Of a DNA stretch of 64,000 nucleotides, positions 47,285 through 59,597 are shown one piece after another (positions within the stretch are counted from its first letter, which is position 1; every line of letters starts with the position of its first letter). Source of the DNA: Unio delphinus (taxonomy: Eukaryota; Mollusca; Bivalvia; Unionida; Unionidae). The notes beneath the pieces were generated by a model. That model was not told the DNA's origin. It saw only the letters and a list, made by a program, of their open reading frames with translations, and made no database searches. The DNA lies in assembly GCA_029339505.1 (NCBI GenBank), contig JAQISU010000094.1, positions 9,758,001 through 9,822,000 on the forward strand, given 5' to 3'. The position numbers and the translations under genes are program-made.

Positions 47285-47416
47285 ATGTCTGCACAGAATC
47301 GGTATATACCTGGGCTTAACCAGAGGCCGCCTGATGAGCCCCTTGTAGAGAAGAGCAATACACCCAAAAATGTTCCACCGGAACTTGTCCAAGATTTCCT
47401 CGAGGGAAAAAAGCAG
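47285..47416 (+). CDS. ADAD-like gene, first readable coding exon
   Basis: The exon starts at 47269 after a TTTGTACAG acceptor. The ATG at 47285 begins MSAQNRYIPGLNQRPPDEPL and the exon ends ...PPELVQDFLEGKKQ at 47416, followed by GTAAGT; 44 codons, phase 0. The 16 bases before the ATG have no stop in frame, so translation could begin in an earlier exon; I chose the first Met in view. Confidence 0.75.
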
Positions 47417-49043
47417 GTAAGTTGTGGTTAAAGTTGCCCAAATGTACCATCCAAGTTTATATACTTATCATTTTTTCAGTTAATAAATTAATGAACGCCT
47501 TACTTGAATAAGAACATAATTACAAGTGGGGGTTGGGTAATGACCAGTTTTTCAAGGCTAAGATAATATAGATTTGTCGAGCAGACTGAGAAAACATACA
47601 TTTTGGGTGGCATGTAACGAAATATTGTACTGACCCAAATCCATGTCCGCACTATGGTTACAAATTGCAATTTTATAGAGTTGCGGGAAATCAACTGGTC
47701 CATGTGGAATTTGTTTTGGGAAATCAACTGGTCCATGTGGAATTTGTTTTGGGAAATCAACTGGTCCATGCATGTTGGATTTTTTCAACCTACCATTATC
47801 ACATTTTCATAGGGTACAGGGACTCTCCTAAGGAGTAACTATATTGATAAAGTAACTATTCAGTGCAAAACTGTGCATAGAATCAACAGAAAGCAGCATA
47901 TATATCTGATTCACCATTTATCGGTTGCTGAGATATCAAAGTAGAAAATGTATTAAATTAGTATCTAATTAAGAAACCATTGTTGTTTTTCTAATGCTAA
48001 ATGTGCCAGTAATCAGAGGAAAGGTCCAGTCAAACTGCTGATCAAATCAGGCCATTAGTCATTGTCTAATTAGGATTATATAAATAGCTTCAATGTTTAT
48101 CCTAATACACAAAACTCCTAACTTATGCATTAGATATTTGAATGTCACTTTAAATGAAAAACATTTATTTTGCAAGCATTGATACATGAAATTGTTTTAC
48201 CAACCAACTTCAACAAGATCAACAACTACTCCCACCACGGTGAATTGCTTAACTTGCAGAAATATGAAATCAAAGGTTATACCAAAGGTCGTTTATGTTG
48301 TGCTATGATGGCTCAAGATCACATATCAAGTTTTCTCGAGAAAAATACTAAAGTAAAATAATTCTCAGAAGCCAACTATTTTGAGTGATACATTTTAACT
48401 TGAGAGAGCATTGCTTCCTTTGACTGTTTGTGCTCTGCCTATTCAATTGTATGCTGTCCCATAGTTTTGGTCTTTTACTTTGCACTTTGTTAGTCTTTCC
48501 AGCTTGAGGCATTGATGATGTGTGAATTACACTTGAGCCCTTTTGACTGGTTGAGGGGTCACATGCTACTTTGGCAAATGTTGTTGAACAGGTGCAGTTG
48601 GCAAATTTAGGGTTCACTTTTAGCTGCTTAATAACCTCATATGTTAAATTGATTAACTGTTACTTCAGTGATGTAATCGTTATAGTGATAGTGAATGATC
48701 AGAGTAAGACTTACCATTTCAAGCTCATGTGAAACTTCAGTGCAGGCATTAGTCAGAAGTTGGGGGAGGGGTGCAATAAGGAAGTAGCAATTTGTCTGGT
48801 TATGGCTGGGGTTGCAACAGGAGTGCTTGTTATCTGGACTGGATGGTGGGGTTTTCTTCAGAGAAAAAGAAATCTCACTGATTAATCTTTTGTACATTTT
48901 CACTGAAATTTCCTTCTGAAATATACGTCTCCATAGTTTTATTATGGTCCTGATATTTTAACAGTTGTACTAGCTCTGATTATGACTAGAGGTAGTCATT
49001 CTCTGTTCACTTGTGGTCAGAGTAAATCTTTTTATTCATGCCA
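47417..49043. other. ADAD-like gene intron, first part
   Basis: Intronic DNA with a 33 bp tandem repeat (listed separately) before a SINE. Nothing else recognised. Confidence 0.5.
47687..47771. repeat. 33 bp tandem repeat, 2.6 copies
   Basis: GGGAAATCAACTGGTCCATG plus TGGAATTTGTTTT repeats without visible change. Confidence 0.93.
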
Positions 49044-49328
49044 ACCACTCTGGTGGCCTAGTGATTAGAGCGTCCACTGCTGAAGCGGGAGGTCGTGGGC
49101 TTGATCCTTGGTCGAGTCATATCAAAGACTTACAAAAATGGTACTAACAGCTGCCTTGCTTGGCGTTCAGCATTAAGAGGTTCATGTTAGGACTGGTCGA
49201 CCTGATGTCAGGATAATGTGATTGGGTGGGACATCGTGCTACATGTCTGCAGCATGATGCCCTATTCCTGGACATCAGTACTGAAAAATTGTTAAAGCTA
49301 CGCTAAAATCCTAATAAATCAATCAATC
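49044..49328 (+). mobile_element. SINE family A copy, plus strand, with (AATC)n tail
   Basis: tRNA-like head CTGGTGGCCTAGTGATTAGAG (box A) and GGGCTTGATCCTTGG (degenerate box B), the body blocks CAGCATTAAGAGGTT and GTGCTACATGTCTGCAGCAT, and a tail of AATC repeats. Colinear with the minus-strand copy at 3145-3468. In the first intron of the ADAD-like gene. Confidence 0.87.
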
Positions 49329-49993
49329 AATCAATTTTATTCATGCCAGCTTGGCCAAAATATTCCAGACTTAGCATCTTTAGAAATTAGTCAAAGATAT
49401 TTACATCATTAGCAGTCAAGGTGATATGAAAAGAAAGCACCTTCAAGTTTATCACATATAGTCTTTTTTCAGTGTCAAAGGCAAAATTCCTGAAAAGAGT
49501 TTTCATTGCTTGAACTTTGTGACAGGAGATAACTTATATGTTTGGATGTGTCTGAATCCATTTTCTTTTTATTTCAAATACTTTCAGCAAATTAATAAAA
49601 CATAAGGCGGCATACGGAAAGTCAAGACAGAAAGAAATAAAAAGCAGTACATTAGTTCGCTTTATATTGTGTTAAATTAACATAGTTATATACATTTTTT
49701 GTGGGGTATGTGTCGGGTTGTGTTTATTTTTGTTTCAGAATACTGAAGCTTTCTTAATTGTGTTTCTGTGTGAAAATAATTGTCACATTTTCTTGCAGCG
49801 TTTCCAGTGATTAATTCTTGTACATTGAGTGATCCCAGATGACATTCAACTACCGTACGCTGCCAGTGTCCTCTAATTGTGACTGAGTACATATCTGGTA
49901 GCTTAATCAAGGTGTCACACTGCCCATGCAACATTATGACAGCGTTATATAATAAATAATATGATGCATTTATGGTAATTTCTTTCATTCCAG

Positions 49994-50228
49994 GCCATCA
50001 GCGCATTGATGGAATATTGTGCAATGCAGCGACTGTCAGCTACTTTCAGGGAAGTGCCAGTTGAGGTCTACTCACTCATAAATACGTTTGCCAACCAGTG
50101 TACAGTAAATGGTATAGCATATGCTCAGGGTGTGGGGAAAACCAAGAAGGAGGCTAAAACTAATGCTGCTAAGATTGCCTTCATTCAGTTGCTAGGTCTA
50201 GATGATAATGATGTTCACAGTAAGGAAG
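49994..50228 (+). CDS. ADAD-like gene, exon with dsRNA-binding motif 1
   Basis: 78 codons plus one base. AISALMEYCAMQRLS is helix 1 of a dsRBM, the CTVNGIAYAQGVGKTKKEA block gives strand 3 and the basic GxGKTKKEAK loop, and NAAKIAFIQLLGL is helix 2: a complete motif, with the RNA-contacting KKxAK lysines present. Acceptor ATTCCAG at 49993, donor GTAATG at 50229. Confidence 0.88.
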
Positions 50229-51182
50229 GTAATGTCAGTTCATTTAAGAAGAAAACATAAGAACAAATGAATTCATGAATAATTTGTGCTGTCCAATGTT
50301 TTGCATGCTTTCTATTTAGCTGATTCTCATAGTGATAAACTAAATTATCTCTTTTTTTTTCTGTATCAAACCTTAGAGTAATGATACTTGACTCTATCGA
50401 TGAGGGACTAACTGCAGAATGTTTAGGAACTATTTTGTTTTAAATTTGTTAGTACTATTCACTTCTGTTCATGGGTTACTATTTCTTGTCACCTACATTG
50501 TCCATCCATTTCTCAAGACTATAACTACAACAACAGGATTTTCCTTAGATTTTCTGAATTAGCATTCCATGACTCTCGGCTCCTTAAATTTGAGAGTCCC
50601 CTCTATCAGTTTCAGAAGACCAACTTCAATCTACAGTCACCAACTTTGCTAATGCTTTCTAATGTTGTTGTTGTTCTTCTTCTTATTATTATTAATCTTT
50701 GTTAATAGTGTCAGTGAATTAGTATAGAAATTAGATGTGTAGATACTAGATTGCTTGCATTAGATTTAGTGTGTCAGCTGTAGTGCATAATCATAGTAAT
50801 CACTGATGCATGAACTATGGTTCCAATAGTGGTATAATGGCTGCCATTTAAAGTTTTAGACTTTTGCCCAGTGAAATCTGACTTCTATGGGTGGACAATG
50901 ATAATTGCTTCTAAAGCAGATTTTATCAACCATTATGTTGGTTTTGAAATAAAGAAATAAATCTGTTTTTGTTGACTCATTATAGTATCTCTGATTTGTT
51001 AGAAGAGTTTTTTTCTTATTTTATTTTACTCTGTAATGTCTTGTCACAGGGCCAACATTTCATTTTCAGGATAACTTTGGTATGAATTTATATACTACCC
51101 AATAATAATAATGGCTGCTGGAGATTTTTATAGAGACAACTATTTAAATTTTTTTTAATACATTATATGGTATTTTTTATAG
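50229..51182. other. ADAD-like gene intron 2
   Basis: 954 bases of AT-rich intron between donor 50229 and acceptor 51182; no other feature recognised. Confidence 0.6.
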
Positions 51183-51295
51183 AGCACAATGTAATATATG
51201 ACTCCCTCGGAAGAAAATTAGTCCTTCCAGCTGACCCACATGCTCCACTGCGGCCAAAATGGAAGGATGTCCCTGATCTTACAGTCAAACAACAG
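51183..51295 (+). CDS. ADAD-like gene, linker exon
   Basis: Two bases complete the split codon, then 37 codons (HNVIYDSLGRKLVLPADPHA, then PLRPKWKDVPDLTVKQQ). No domain; proline-rich linker between the two RNA-binding motifs. Acceptor TTTTTATAG, donor GTATTA. Confidence 0.75.
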
Positions 51296-51326
51296 GTATT
51301 ATGTTACCCTCCTTAAATTTGTGTTA

Positions 51327-51550
51327 GAGGCCCTGGGTGCCAGAGTGGTCAAAAGCACTTGCCTTTACCAATCACTGCCATTTTACCTTGAGTTACTGTC
51401 ACAGGCCAATGTGAGAATGGTTGCCAGTAGTTTCCCATGTTTCAGTGATCCTTCACTTAGTTTTCCCAGGTTCTTCCTTTATCAGTTATACTGGCTGCCA
51501 TGTATGGCCTGTCATTTGCTGAAAATAGCATGAAACCCACAACAACATAA
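51327..51550 (+). mobile_element. SINE family B copy, plus strand, intron 3
   Basis: From GAGGCCCTGGGTGCCAGAGT through TTCCCAGGTTCTTCC and ACTGGCTGCCATGTATGGCC to a CAACAACA tail. Starts only 31 bases after the donor of the linker exon. Confidence 0.85.
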
Positions 51551-52084
51551 ACTCAACATTTTGATTTAGCTTTTGTGAAAGTTGTCTGTAAGATTTTAAA
51601 ATGGATGTTGATTGCTACAGGTCTAAAATAATGAGAGTCCAACATACAGAGGAATATACAGTGTTAAGCAGACGTTTTCTGCTGACCTCTTCAGTGAATC
51701 TCTTGCTCTTAGAATTGCATGGAATAAAGACTTGTGATATTCCCAGTGCCGAAATATGAGGAATTATCTTGTTCTATCACTTTTATTAATGAGTTACCAA
51801 TTCTTATGGATTGTTTCATTTTCTCTGAACCACATATCTAAAAACATCATTTAGAAAAATCTTTCTGATATACTGTGAATTTACTGCTTTTCATGGGTAT
51901 ACCAATTTTTCAGTAATTTCTAGGTTGCTACAAACCACAGATTTAAAGCCCAAATAAACAAGTATTCTTTGGATACAGTATGAATCCTTCTTGAATCTAT
52001 GAACACATTATCAATGCAAATGCCATTTTTAAAGAAAAAAACAAGTAGAAAACTTGAAATCAATTTTTAAAAAAATTTAATTTA

Positions 52085-52328
52085 ATGTTGTTTTGGGGTT
52101 TAACACTATATTTTAGCACATGATAGGCTACACATGCAGGTAAGTATATATGGTGGAAGATGTTTCTGGACTTTTGTTTTAGGAAGAACCACTTACCCAT
52201 GGGAATCTACCGGTAAGCCTTCTCACATACCCAGGCTGGCTGAGCCTGATACACCTTTGCACAGAATTGAGACATCAGCGATCTGTAAAGCCGTTTGCCT
52301 TAGACCACTGGGCCATCTGGGGCCTCTT
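52085..52328 (-). mobile_element. SINE family B copy, minus strand, intron 3
   Basis: The reverse complement of the same family: plus-strand GGGGTTTAACACTATATTTT at the tail side through CCATCTGGGGCCTCTTG at the head. Opposite in orientation to the copy 535 bases upstream in the same intron. Confidence 0.87.
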
Positions 52329-52535
52329 GAAATAATGATGCCATATGTGCCAGAGGCTTGTCCGCATTTTTGACTATAACGCTATGAAAAATAAATGGTG
52401 AGTTTGAAAATAAATGGATTTATGTTAACTGGTTAAAAAACAATAAAATTGATACTAATAATATTTTAATATCGACCTAAAACATTATTAGATTTACTAT
52501 ACTATGTGTACAGACATGTTCAATTTATTTTTCAG

Positions 52536-52657
52536 ATCCCACATGAGGGAATAATGACTCGAGGAAATAAGGACCCAGCTTCCATATTGCAGGAATACTG
52601 CTCCAGGTTGAAGATAACAAGAAGGGTAGAAGTAGACAACGATCCTGGACCATTTGG
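52536..52657 (+). CDS. ADAD-like gene, exon with first half of dsRNA-binding motif 2
   Basis: 40 codons plus two bases: IPHEGIMTRGNK, then DPASILQEYCSRLKITRRVE, which is helix 1 and strand 1 of a second dsRBM. Acceptor TTTTTCAG, donor GTGAGT. Confidence 0.82.
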
Positions 52658-55600
52658 GTGAGTTTAATTAATGTTACAGCTGCCTTGAAGTGTAGGAACA
52701 TTTTAGAAAAATAAAAACCATTTTCTTGTTGGTCTTCCTTTTGACTGTGAACTTTTTTTATAGCGATTCACGAATTCATGCCGCATGCAAAAAATTCACG
52801 TATTCCCCAGTTCTCATTTATTTAAAATATTTAATAAAATAACTGATTTCCCGTTACTACTGGTCACGGTATTAGTGAAATGTAGCTGATTGGTTCTATT
52901 GGCCCGGTAGCAAGCATTTTATTGTTTTTTAAATTTAAATATTTATATATAAGAGAAACTGGGGCCTAATCAGAATTTTGTTTCGCGCATACGGCAGCCA
53001 ATGCTAATTTAAATTTCCATTCTTCAACTTATCTTGAAATAATCTTCACCATCAAGGAAAAATAAAGTCCGAGTTTCTCTGACCCTTGTTACCCCATTTT
53101 TACTTTGGAAATTTGTTTATTGTCCATATCATGTGATGACGATATGACTTCATTGACATGTAGGTTGCGAGATTTGTCTAGTCATGTGACTCAGACTGAA
53201 AATAGCCAGATCCAGGTCAAATTTAAGCAGCAACGTACTTTCATCTCTTCTGTCAGCAGATTAAAGATATGACGAATGCTATGCTCACGATTTTTGAGAA
53301 AATAAATCATATTCATGCAGATATATCTCAATGAAAGGTCATTCAAGTTTGCTGAACCTTAGGCCATTCCAGCATTCCAACAACTTTAGGCCATTCCAGC
53401 ATTCCAACAACCTTAGGCCATTCCAGTATTCCAACATCCTTAGGCCATTCCAGCATTCCAACAACCTTAGGCCATTCCAGCATTCCAGCAACCTTAGGCC
53501 ATTCCAGCATTCCAACACCAAACTTTGTGTTAGTACATGGACAGTAATGGCAATTTTGGAATCATTGCTGGTCATATTCTGGATCTGCTGCTGAAATTGT
53601 TTGCTGTTAAACCCACATATGGTTCTGCATGAATGTTTGGATAGCTATAATACACACACAGTTACATCAACGCAATTTCAACAGTGCAACCTAGCTTGGA
53701 TGTGACTGCCTGGGGAAATATGATCTTGAATTTCTGCCATGTTGTGCTTGAGTACTGTTGTAAATGTCATTGATCAATACATTCATGATACACAGGAGGA
53801 TCCATCATGCCACCAGTGTAGATCTGTGCTACGTCATTCATAACATCTCTGTGGAATAATTGTTGCTTGTGCTTAATGCCCCCCCCCCCCCCCCCCTAAA
53901 AAAAAAATGTTTCTAGCCAGTTGATGTTGGACAACACAAGTCCGCTGCCCTATGTCACATCAACCCTGGGATCATAAAATTTATCTGGCTTGAGGGACTT
54001 TCCTCAACTGCATCTGCTTCTGTCTTCACTAATCCATACATGACAATCATTACGCTTTTGGCATAATCATTATGCTTTTTTCACTAAATTACGTGTAAAC
54101 GTATATGGCTTACGCTTTTTCAGTATATCCACCTTTCCAGACAATTAATTATTTGTTTTTTTTTTTTTAACATTCCATTAATCCCACAGACCCTATTTTA
54201 GAAAAGACTGCTTTTTCATAAATACAATATAAGAGTACGCTTGTCCGTGGACATGCGAGCACTTTCCTAACAGTATCATGTTCTATTTATAGTAAACCTT
54301 GTTCTACTTTTCAAACTTTCGACCAAAAATTCTATTTATAGCATTTTTTATGGCTTAGTGAGGAGAGAACAGACTGGTTTTCTAATTTTAATCTTTACAT
54401 ACAGATTATTTGTTTTAATTTATATTTAGTGCAGAACCAGTCAAAGGTATATGACGCTAAAAAGTATGCTTTATTTTAGTCGATGCATATATGAGAGCAA
54501 AAATATCTCCTTTCAAAAATTTCACAGATGGATTAGAAAACAGCAAAAAATTAATCTAAATATGAAGACATGAATGCAGCATCAAGTGACATCAATTTCA
54601 GGCCATGCGGAAAAAAGTTTAATATTTGGCGCAAAAAGTCTTAAAATGGATTCCAGTCAATGTGTGTAAAGCTAGAAGTGCTACATATGAAAAGTTGAAA
54701 CAGTAAAGGATGTTAAAACCCGAGAAGGGCAAATAAATCATTGATTATTGAAATTTTAGCATGTTATTACAGAGGAAAGAGGGCCACTGAATTTCAGACA
54801 AAACTAGTTTCAATGAAATGACAGTACTCAAATATGATTCAGGGATGAAAATGTATTTTTACAGTGGAATTTGATAAAACAAAGTTGTGGTTGAATGTTG
54901 ACACTTGTTATGAACTTATTAGACAAATTCTTGCTGTTGTTGATGTAAAAGACTTTGATCCATGCCAGCAATCAGTAAGTGAAAGGGAATTGGAAACAGC
55001 ACTATCATGAAATTTGCTACTGCCTTGTCAAACCTTTTGCAGGGTTGAAACATTTAACAAAAATAATTGAATATATATTACAAACATTAGATTCATGTAT
55101 GCGTATAAATTCAGGGCCTTCAGTTGAATTTAAAGTTGGAGAGTGAGTTTCTAAAGTAGGCAGGAGGTTTTGAGGACTTCCCCCAATGAAGATATCGATT
55201 TTTTTGTTGAAGTTTTGGGGAGTAAAGTAAAAGTAGGTAGGTAAAGCACCGGACACCTGATAAGGAAACCCCTGTGAAGTATATCAGAATGTAAGGGTTC
55301 CTGCTTCTTTTGTATGCACTTATCTTAAAGAAAATAACTACCCTCATTAGTGAAGGTTTCAGGGCAGGCAAGATTAAATCTATGGCCGGATTCTTTGCTG
55401 GGGGAGGGGGGCAGCTCATCTGCTTTTGCCTAGAAATAGTCATGTGCAAGGAAGAACTGTAGTGAAATATATTCCCATCTCCACTGGATCTGATTGAAAA
55501 TACTTTAAGTCACAAGGATTATATCTTTTTGTTATTTATGATGTTGTTTTGTGTCAAACATCTCTGTGATAATTAGGCACAACCTAATTCTTGTACATAC

Positions 55601-55742
55601 CAACAGCTTGGTGTAGTGACATGTCCCCAGAAAAGCTGCCCACCAGAAATGTTTTGTATATGACAAGTGGAAAATATATGATCATCATATATGAACATCA
55701 ATGTATTTGAATGGTTGTTTGGGATAGTGATTTACCTTTCAG
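52658..55742. other. ADAD-like gene intron 4
   Basis: About 3.1 kb intron. It contains the 27 bp array at 53345-53517 and a 19 base C run at 53879-53897. Otherwise nothing recognised. Confidence 0.55.
53345..53517. repeat. 27 bp minisatellite, about 6 copies
   Basis: CCTTAGGCCATTCCAGCATT plus CCAACAA; the period is divisible by three, hence repetitive open frames on both strands. Confidence 0.93.
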
Positions 55743-55863
55743 GTTTGTGTCTAGAGTATATATGGATGACAAGGTGGTAGCTGAAGCGTGTGCCAGTTCA
55801 AAAAAGGATGCAAAGATCCAGGCCATACAAAATGCACTGGATGACCTCAACATTGTGGAGAAG
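55743..55863 (+). CDS. ADAD-like gene, exon with second half of dsRNA-binding motif 2
   Basis: One base plus 40 codons: FVSRVYMDDKVVAEACASSK and KDAKIQAIQNALDDLNIVEK. Strands 2-3 and helix 2 of the motif; the AxSSKKDAK loop keeps the lysines expected to touch RNA. Acceptor ACCTTTCAG, donor GTATAT. Confidence 0.83.
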
Positions 55864-56454
55864 GTATATCATAACAGAAAAACTAACTTTTTTACTGCAC
55901 TTAACTGCAACCAAAACTTGGCATTGAACCAGCATATTTCCATGTATTTGGTCTTGCTTTTGTTACATATTAGCAAACTTTTATTCTCATTTTCCAGTGG
56001 TAAAAGTTGGCTTACAGATGGCAATATTTGCAGATATGAAATTTTTCAAGAGTATTCCTTCTAGTGGGACAAATTATACCATTTGATCTTTTTTGGTCAT
56101 ATTTAATCAAACTATAATTTTAAGTGTTCATTTTTGGCTTTGGCAAAATTTGAAGACTTATCAATTGAAGTAAACATTAATATAGCTGTTAATAGAAATA
56201 AAAACTGTTCTTCTCAACCTTTCAGTACAAAATTATTCTGCAGATAATTTTTTAATTTTATTCCCATTATCCAGTGATCATGGTTAAGTAAACCAATGGA
56301 CCAAAGGTATGCAAAATTACAACTATAGTGGACCATTTGAAAAGTTTAGTTTTATTAGAAAAATTTTATTATCTTTAAATATTGCTCTTGGAGCAAAATA
56401 AAATATACTTAAATTGGTCATATATGGTGGCCATTTAGAAGTAATAATAAAACC

Positions 56455-57236
56455 TAGGGATGGGAATCGGTCAGAAACTCATAATCGATAATCAGTTTCC
56501 CTTAACCAACTGATCATCGATTATAATCTGTTGCTAAGAGCAAATTTTCATTTTTGTTACACAGTTATATATTTGATCAAGAGTTCAATATGTTTATAAA
56601 TGTAAAGGAGTAATCTCTTTTAATGACATATATACTTTAACCTGACATAGATATTACATTGTTACTTTTGTGCTACAATTTAAATCAACACAACTTTTGA
56701 TGGCTGATCAGTTATATGTAACTGAAATACTGCTACAATCCCCCAAAATCTTTTGTTCACATGTGATGTTTCTATAATTTAAAGTATAGAAGGACACGTT
56801 TTTCTTGTTTGTCAGTTTTTATAAATACTGCAAAAGATGTTGCAATTTAATTGAAACAAATCAATCAAATGTGTTTAAATTTATTAACTCAACAATTTAA
56901 CATCTTGACTATGTAATAATGACTATATGTTCCTAATTATGAATTGTAACATTTTTTATTTGTAGTTGTGAAAGGAATTAATAAATTTCAAGTGAACTTT
57001 AGTGGCTGGGAGTTTTACTAACCTTTGTGCTTTGCATACAGCTAAAAAGATTAATCAATTTCAGGTGAACTTTGGTGGCTGGGAGTTTTACTAACCTTTG
57101 TGCTTTGCATACACCTAAAACGTTGTCTCCCTTTACACACAATCGATTATGGTGTTTCACAATAGATTATCTTATTGATTTGCTCAACCAACTGATGATC
57201 AATTATAATCGATAATCGGTAATCGGAACAACACTA
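56455..57236. mobile_element. hAT-like MITE, 782 bp
   Basis: Ends TAGGGATGGGAATCGG and, reverse-complemented, TAGTGTTGTTCCGATTACCG, followed on both sides by runs of ATAATCGATAATC-type sequence. Flanks ATAAAACC (56447-56454) and ATAAAAAC (57237-57244) match 7 of 8, the 8 base duplication expected of hAT. No transposase. Lies in intron 5 of the ADAD-like gene. Confidence 0.75.
56983..57122. repeat. 73 bp tandem duplication inside the hAT-like MITE
   Basis: GGCTGGGAGTTTTACTAACC with its flanks occurs twice, step 73 bases, three or four differences. Confidence 0.9.
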
Positions 57237-57244
57237 ATAAAAAC

Positions 57245-58829
57245 ACCTTTTTTAAAAAATATTATAGTATGGTGTTGTATGTCCATTCATCCATTAACAT
57301 TTGCTTGTCCAGACAGTAACTCTGTCTGTGTTGAGGTTTTTATGAAACTTTGCTAAAGACGTAAATAAATTGTTTACCATATAACTTAAAGATGGCTGCT
57401 GAGGTTTCAACTTGTATCATTGCTTGGACTATAACTTTTGAGATCTTGCAATGAAACTTTAGGCAATTGTTATCATATATTAGATGATGTGTTCCATGGT
57501 AGCCATATACCTTGCCTCAAGGTCATGGCAAAGGACAATGTATATGGCTTGTATCATTGTTCAGAGTATAACTATTGAACTATTTAAGATATTTTAATGT
57601 CTCTTGAATTATATATCCTGTCTAGACAGTATTTGACTTGCCATAGCCATTCCGTGATGTAGGAGACATGTATTCAAAAGATGTGCTCCCAGAGTCAGAT
57701 TATACTTGTGTTAGAGGAAAAAATAAATCAGTGTATCCATGTATTGGTCTAATTTTATAATTTTTATGTCAGTGAAACATTTTGAATGAAACTTTAGTTC
57801 TTTATAAATCTTGACTTGACATTGTATTTTCTATCATAGTTTATGCCTTCAAGGGAAAGGTCACAGCAAGGGCAACTTAAGCATGTGGTCAGCTTCTGTG
57901 TACAGGTTTTCACTTTAAACCCGACATATATTTTGATTAAACACATTAAACAAGTTAACGCATAATTTATACAGTAGACAAAATCAGTATCTTTAGGATA
58001 GAATGGTCATATGAATTTATCATTTGAAATACTTGTTTCTTATTTGGAAAGAGTAACCCATTTTAACCCATTTAGCCTATGAAAAACTAACCCTTCATAG
58101 GCTCCTAAATTCACTTTAAATGTGCAATACTTTTCTTGCAAATTAAGACTGGTCATATCCCTTATAATTTGTTAAACAGTGAAAATTCTTGTGAAAAGTT
58201 TTGTCCAGCTGGTAATTTTGCAAATACTAGGTTTCATTAAAAATGGCTTGACTACCAGTGCTAAGATTTTGTTTAAAGGTTTTGAAATTATGAGAAAGTA
58301 TGGGACAATAATATGACAAGTTTTTGCAAGAGACAAAAGCAATTAAAACGTTTATTAATGTCGACAGATTCTAGTGATTGTTTAAGATTTAAATAACCTA
58401 GGTCTTGCACCAAAATCAGGTGTTTACTTAGTGGGTAATTTGCATGTTTTCAATATGAAACGTTGGGCTTGATTATCTTGATTTTAATATTGTTTATAAA
58501 CCACACTACAAATGGTAGTATTGTTTTGTAGTCGATATCTACTGCTATATGCAAGTCTATTTTTTTACAATGTAGTTGTAAATTGTAATACTACTGATGA
58601 GATAAAAAATAAATATTGATAGCTTTTATCATTATTGTTAACTTTACGAACATAATTACTAAGTTTAAACAGTCAAATGGTTTCTTATCATTGACAAAAC
58701 TGTGTGCTCTTAAATACTGAAAAGTACTTATTAAAAAATTTCCAAATGTGGCGGGTTCCCATTTGTCAGGAAATCCAATTACAACATGTATTTATGGAAT
58801 AATGTTTTGAAAGTTCTTATTGCCTTCAG
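57245..58829. other. ADAD-like gene intron 5, right part
   Basis: AT-rich intron with no other recognised feature. Confidence 0.5.
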
Positions 58830-58971
58830 TTGAAACAGGAATTGGAGAAGACAACGTCAGAGGAAGATTTCATTGGCTTGAAGTGCTACAAATTTTTTGA
58901 AGATAAACTCAATGAAGTGCCACAATTACTGCATGCAAAGAACTCCTTTGCTGTTTTTTTGGTGAAAAGAG
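58830..58971 (+). CDS. ADAD-like gene, exon entering the deaminase-like domain
   Basis: 47 codons plus one base: LKQELEKTTSEEDFIGLKCY, KFFEDKLNEVPQLLHAKNSF, AVFLVKR. The pattern F..KL.......NSFAVFLVKR resembles the first helix and strand of the ADAR/ADAD deaminase domain. Acceptor TTGCCTTCAG, donor GTAAAT. No later exon was found in the remaining 5 kb, so the next lies beyond the window or escaped me. Confidence 0.75.
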
Positions 58972-59355
58972 GTAAATACATAATTAATCTTTATTTCAAC
59001 ATTTCTTTGTGAAAGTGTATAATATGGGTAATGCAGTCTGTAATCAAGGTTCAGGTGTAGGTGTTTGTAATTGACAAAATCAGTAGTGGCCTCAAAGTGT
59101 TCCATCTATCCTTCTATCTGGCACTTGCTCTATCAGGTCATCTAAAGATGCCAGTGAGTTATTGGGGTACTTGGGTACCTGCCCATTGATAATAACCAGA
59201 GTAGTAAAATGAGTCAGAAGATTTATCGTAAGTTTTCTGTCAGTGCTTTTAAAGGTAGTGCTCACTTTGTTTTCAGTTTATCAATTCTTTTGGCTGAGCT
59301 ACAAATACATGTAGTTGATCTGTGCAAAATAGAGGTCTGAATCTTCCATTTATTA

Positions 59356-59597
59356 AGGGGCCTCAGGTGGTCTAAATCACTCACCATTACAGATCACTGC
59401 CATCTCACCTCACTGTGTGTGTTCGAGTCTTGGGCTGTGCCAATGTGGGTATTTGGGAAAGCTTTAATGTAGCTACTCATGGATCAGCGTTTCTTTTCGG
59501 GGTTTTCCCAGGTTCTTCCTCCACCATTAATACTGGCAGCCATGTAAAGCCCATCATCCACTCAAAAATAGCGCTGAGCCCTATAACAACAACATCC
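59356..59597 (+). mobile_element. SINE family B copy, plus strand
   Basis: From AGGGGCCTCAGGTGGTCTAA through GTTCGAGTCTTGGGC (box B-like), CAGGTTCTTCCTCCACCATT and ACTGGCAGCCATG to a CAACAACA tail. Confidence 0.88.

Larger units (their letters stand above)
47269..58971 (+). other. Gene span: ADAD/ADAR-family dsRNA-binding protein, N-terminal half
   Basis: Plus-strand host gene with six exons (47269-47416, 49994-50228, 51183-51295, 52536-52657, 55743-55863, 58830-58971), all with GT/AG borders and matching phases (0, 1, 0, 2, 0, then open at 1). The joined protein has about 254 residues in this window: a short N-terminus with VPPELVQDFLEGKK, dsRNA-binding motif 1, a linker, dsRNA-binding motif 2, and the opening helix and strand of an adenosine-deaminase-type domain. 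The lead-in P.E......G....SAL...MQR and the later NSFAVFLVKRG block resemble ADAD1 (testis nuclear RNA-binding protein) from memory. ADAD proteins bind dsRNA in germ cells and lack editing activity, whereas ADARs deaminate adenosine; the catalytic residues lie beyond the window, so the two cannot be separated here. Confidence 0.75.
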
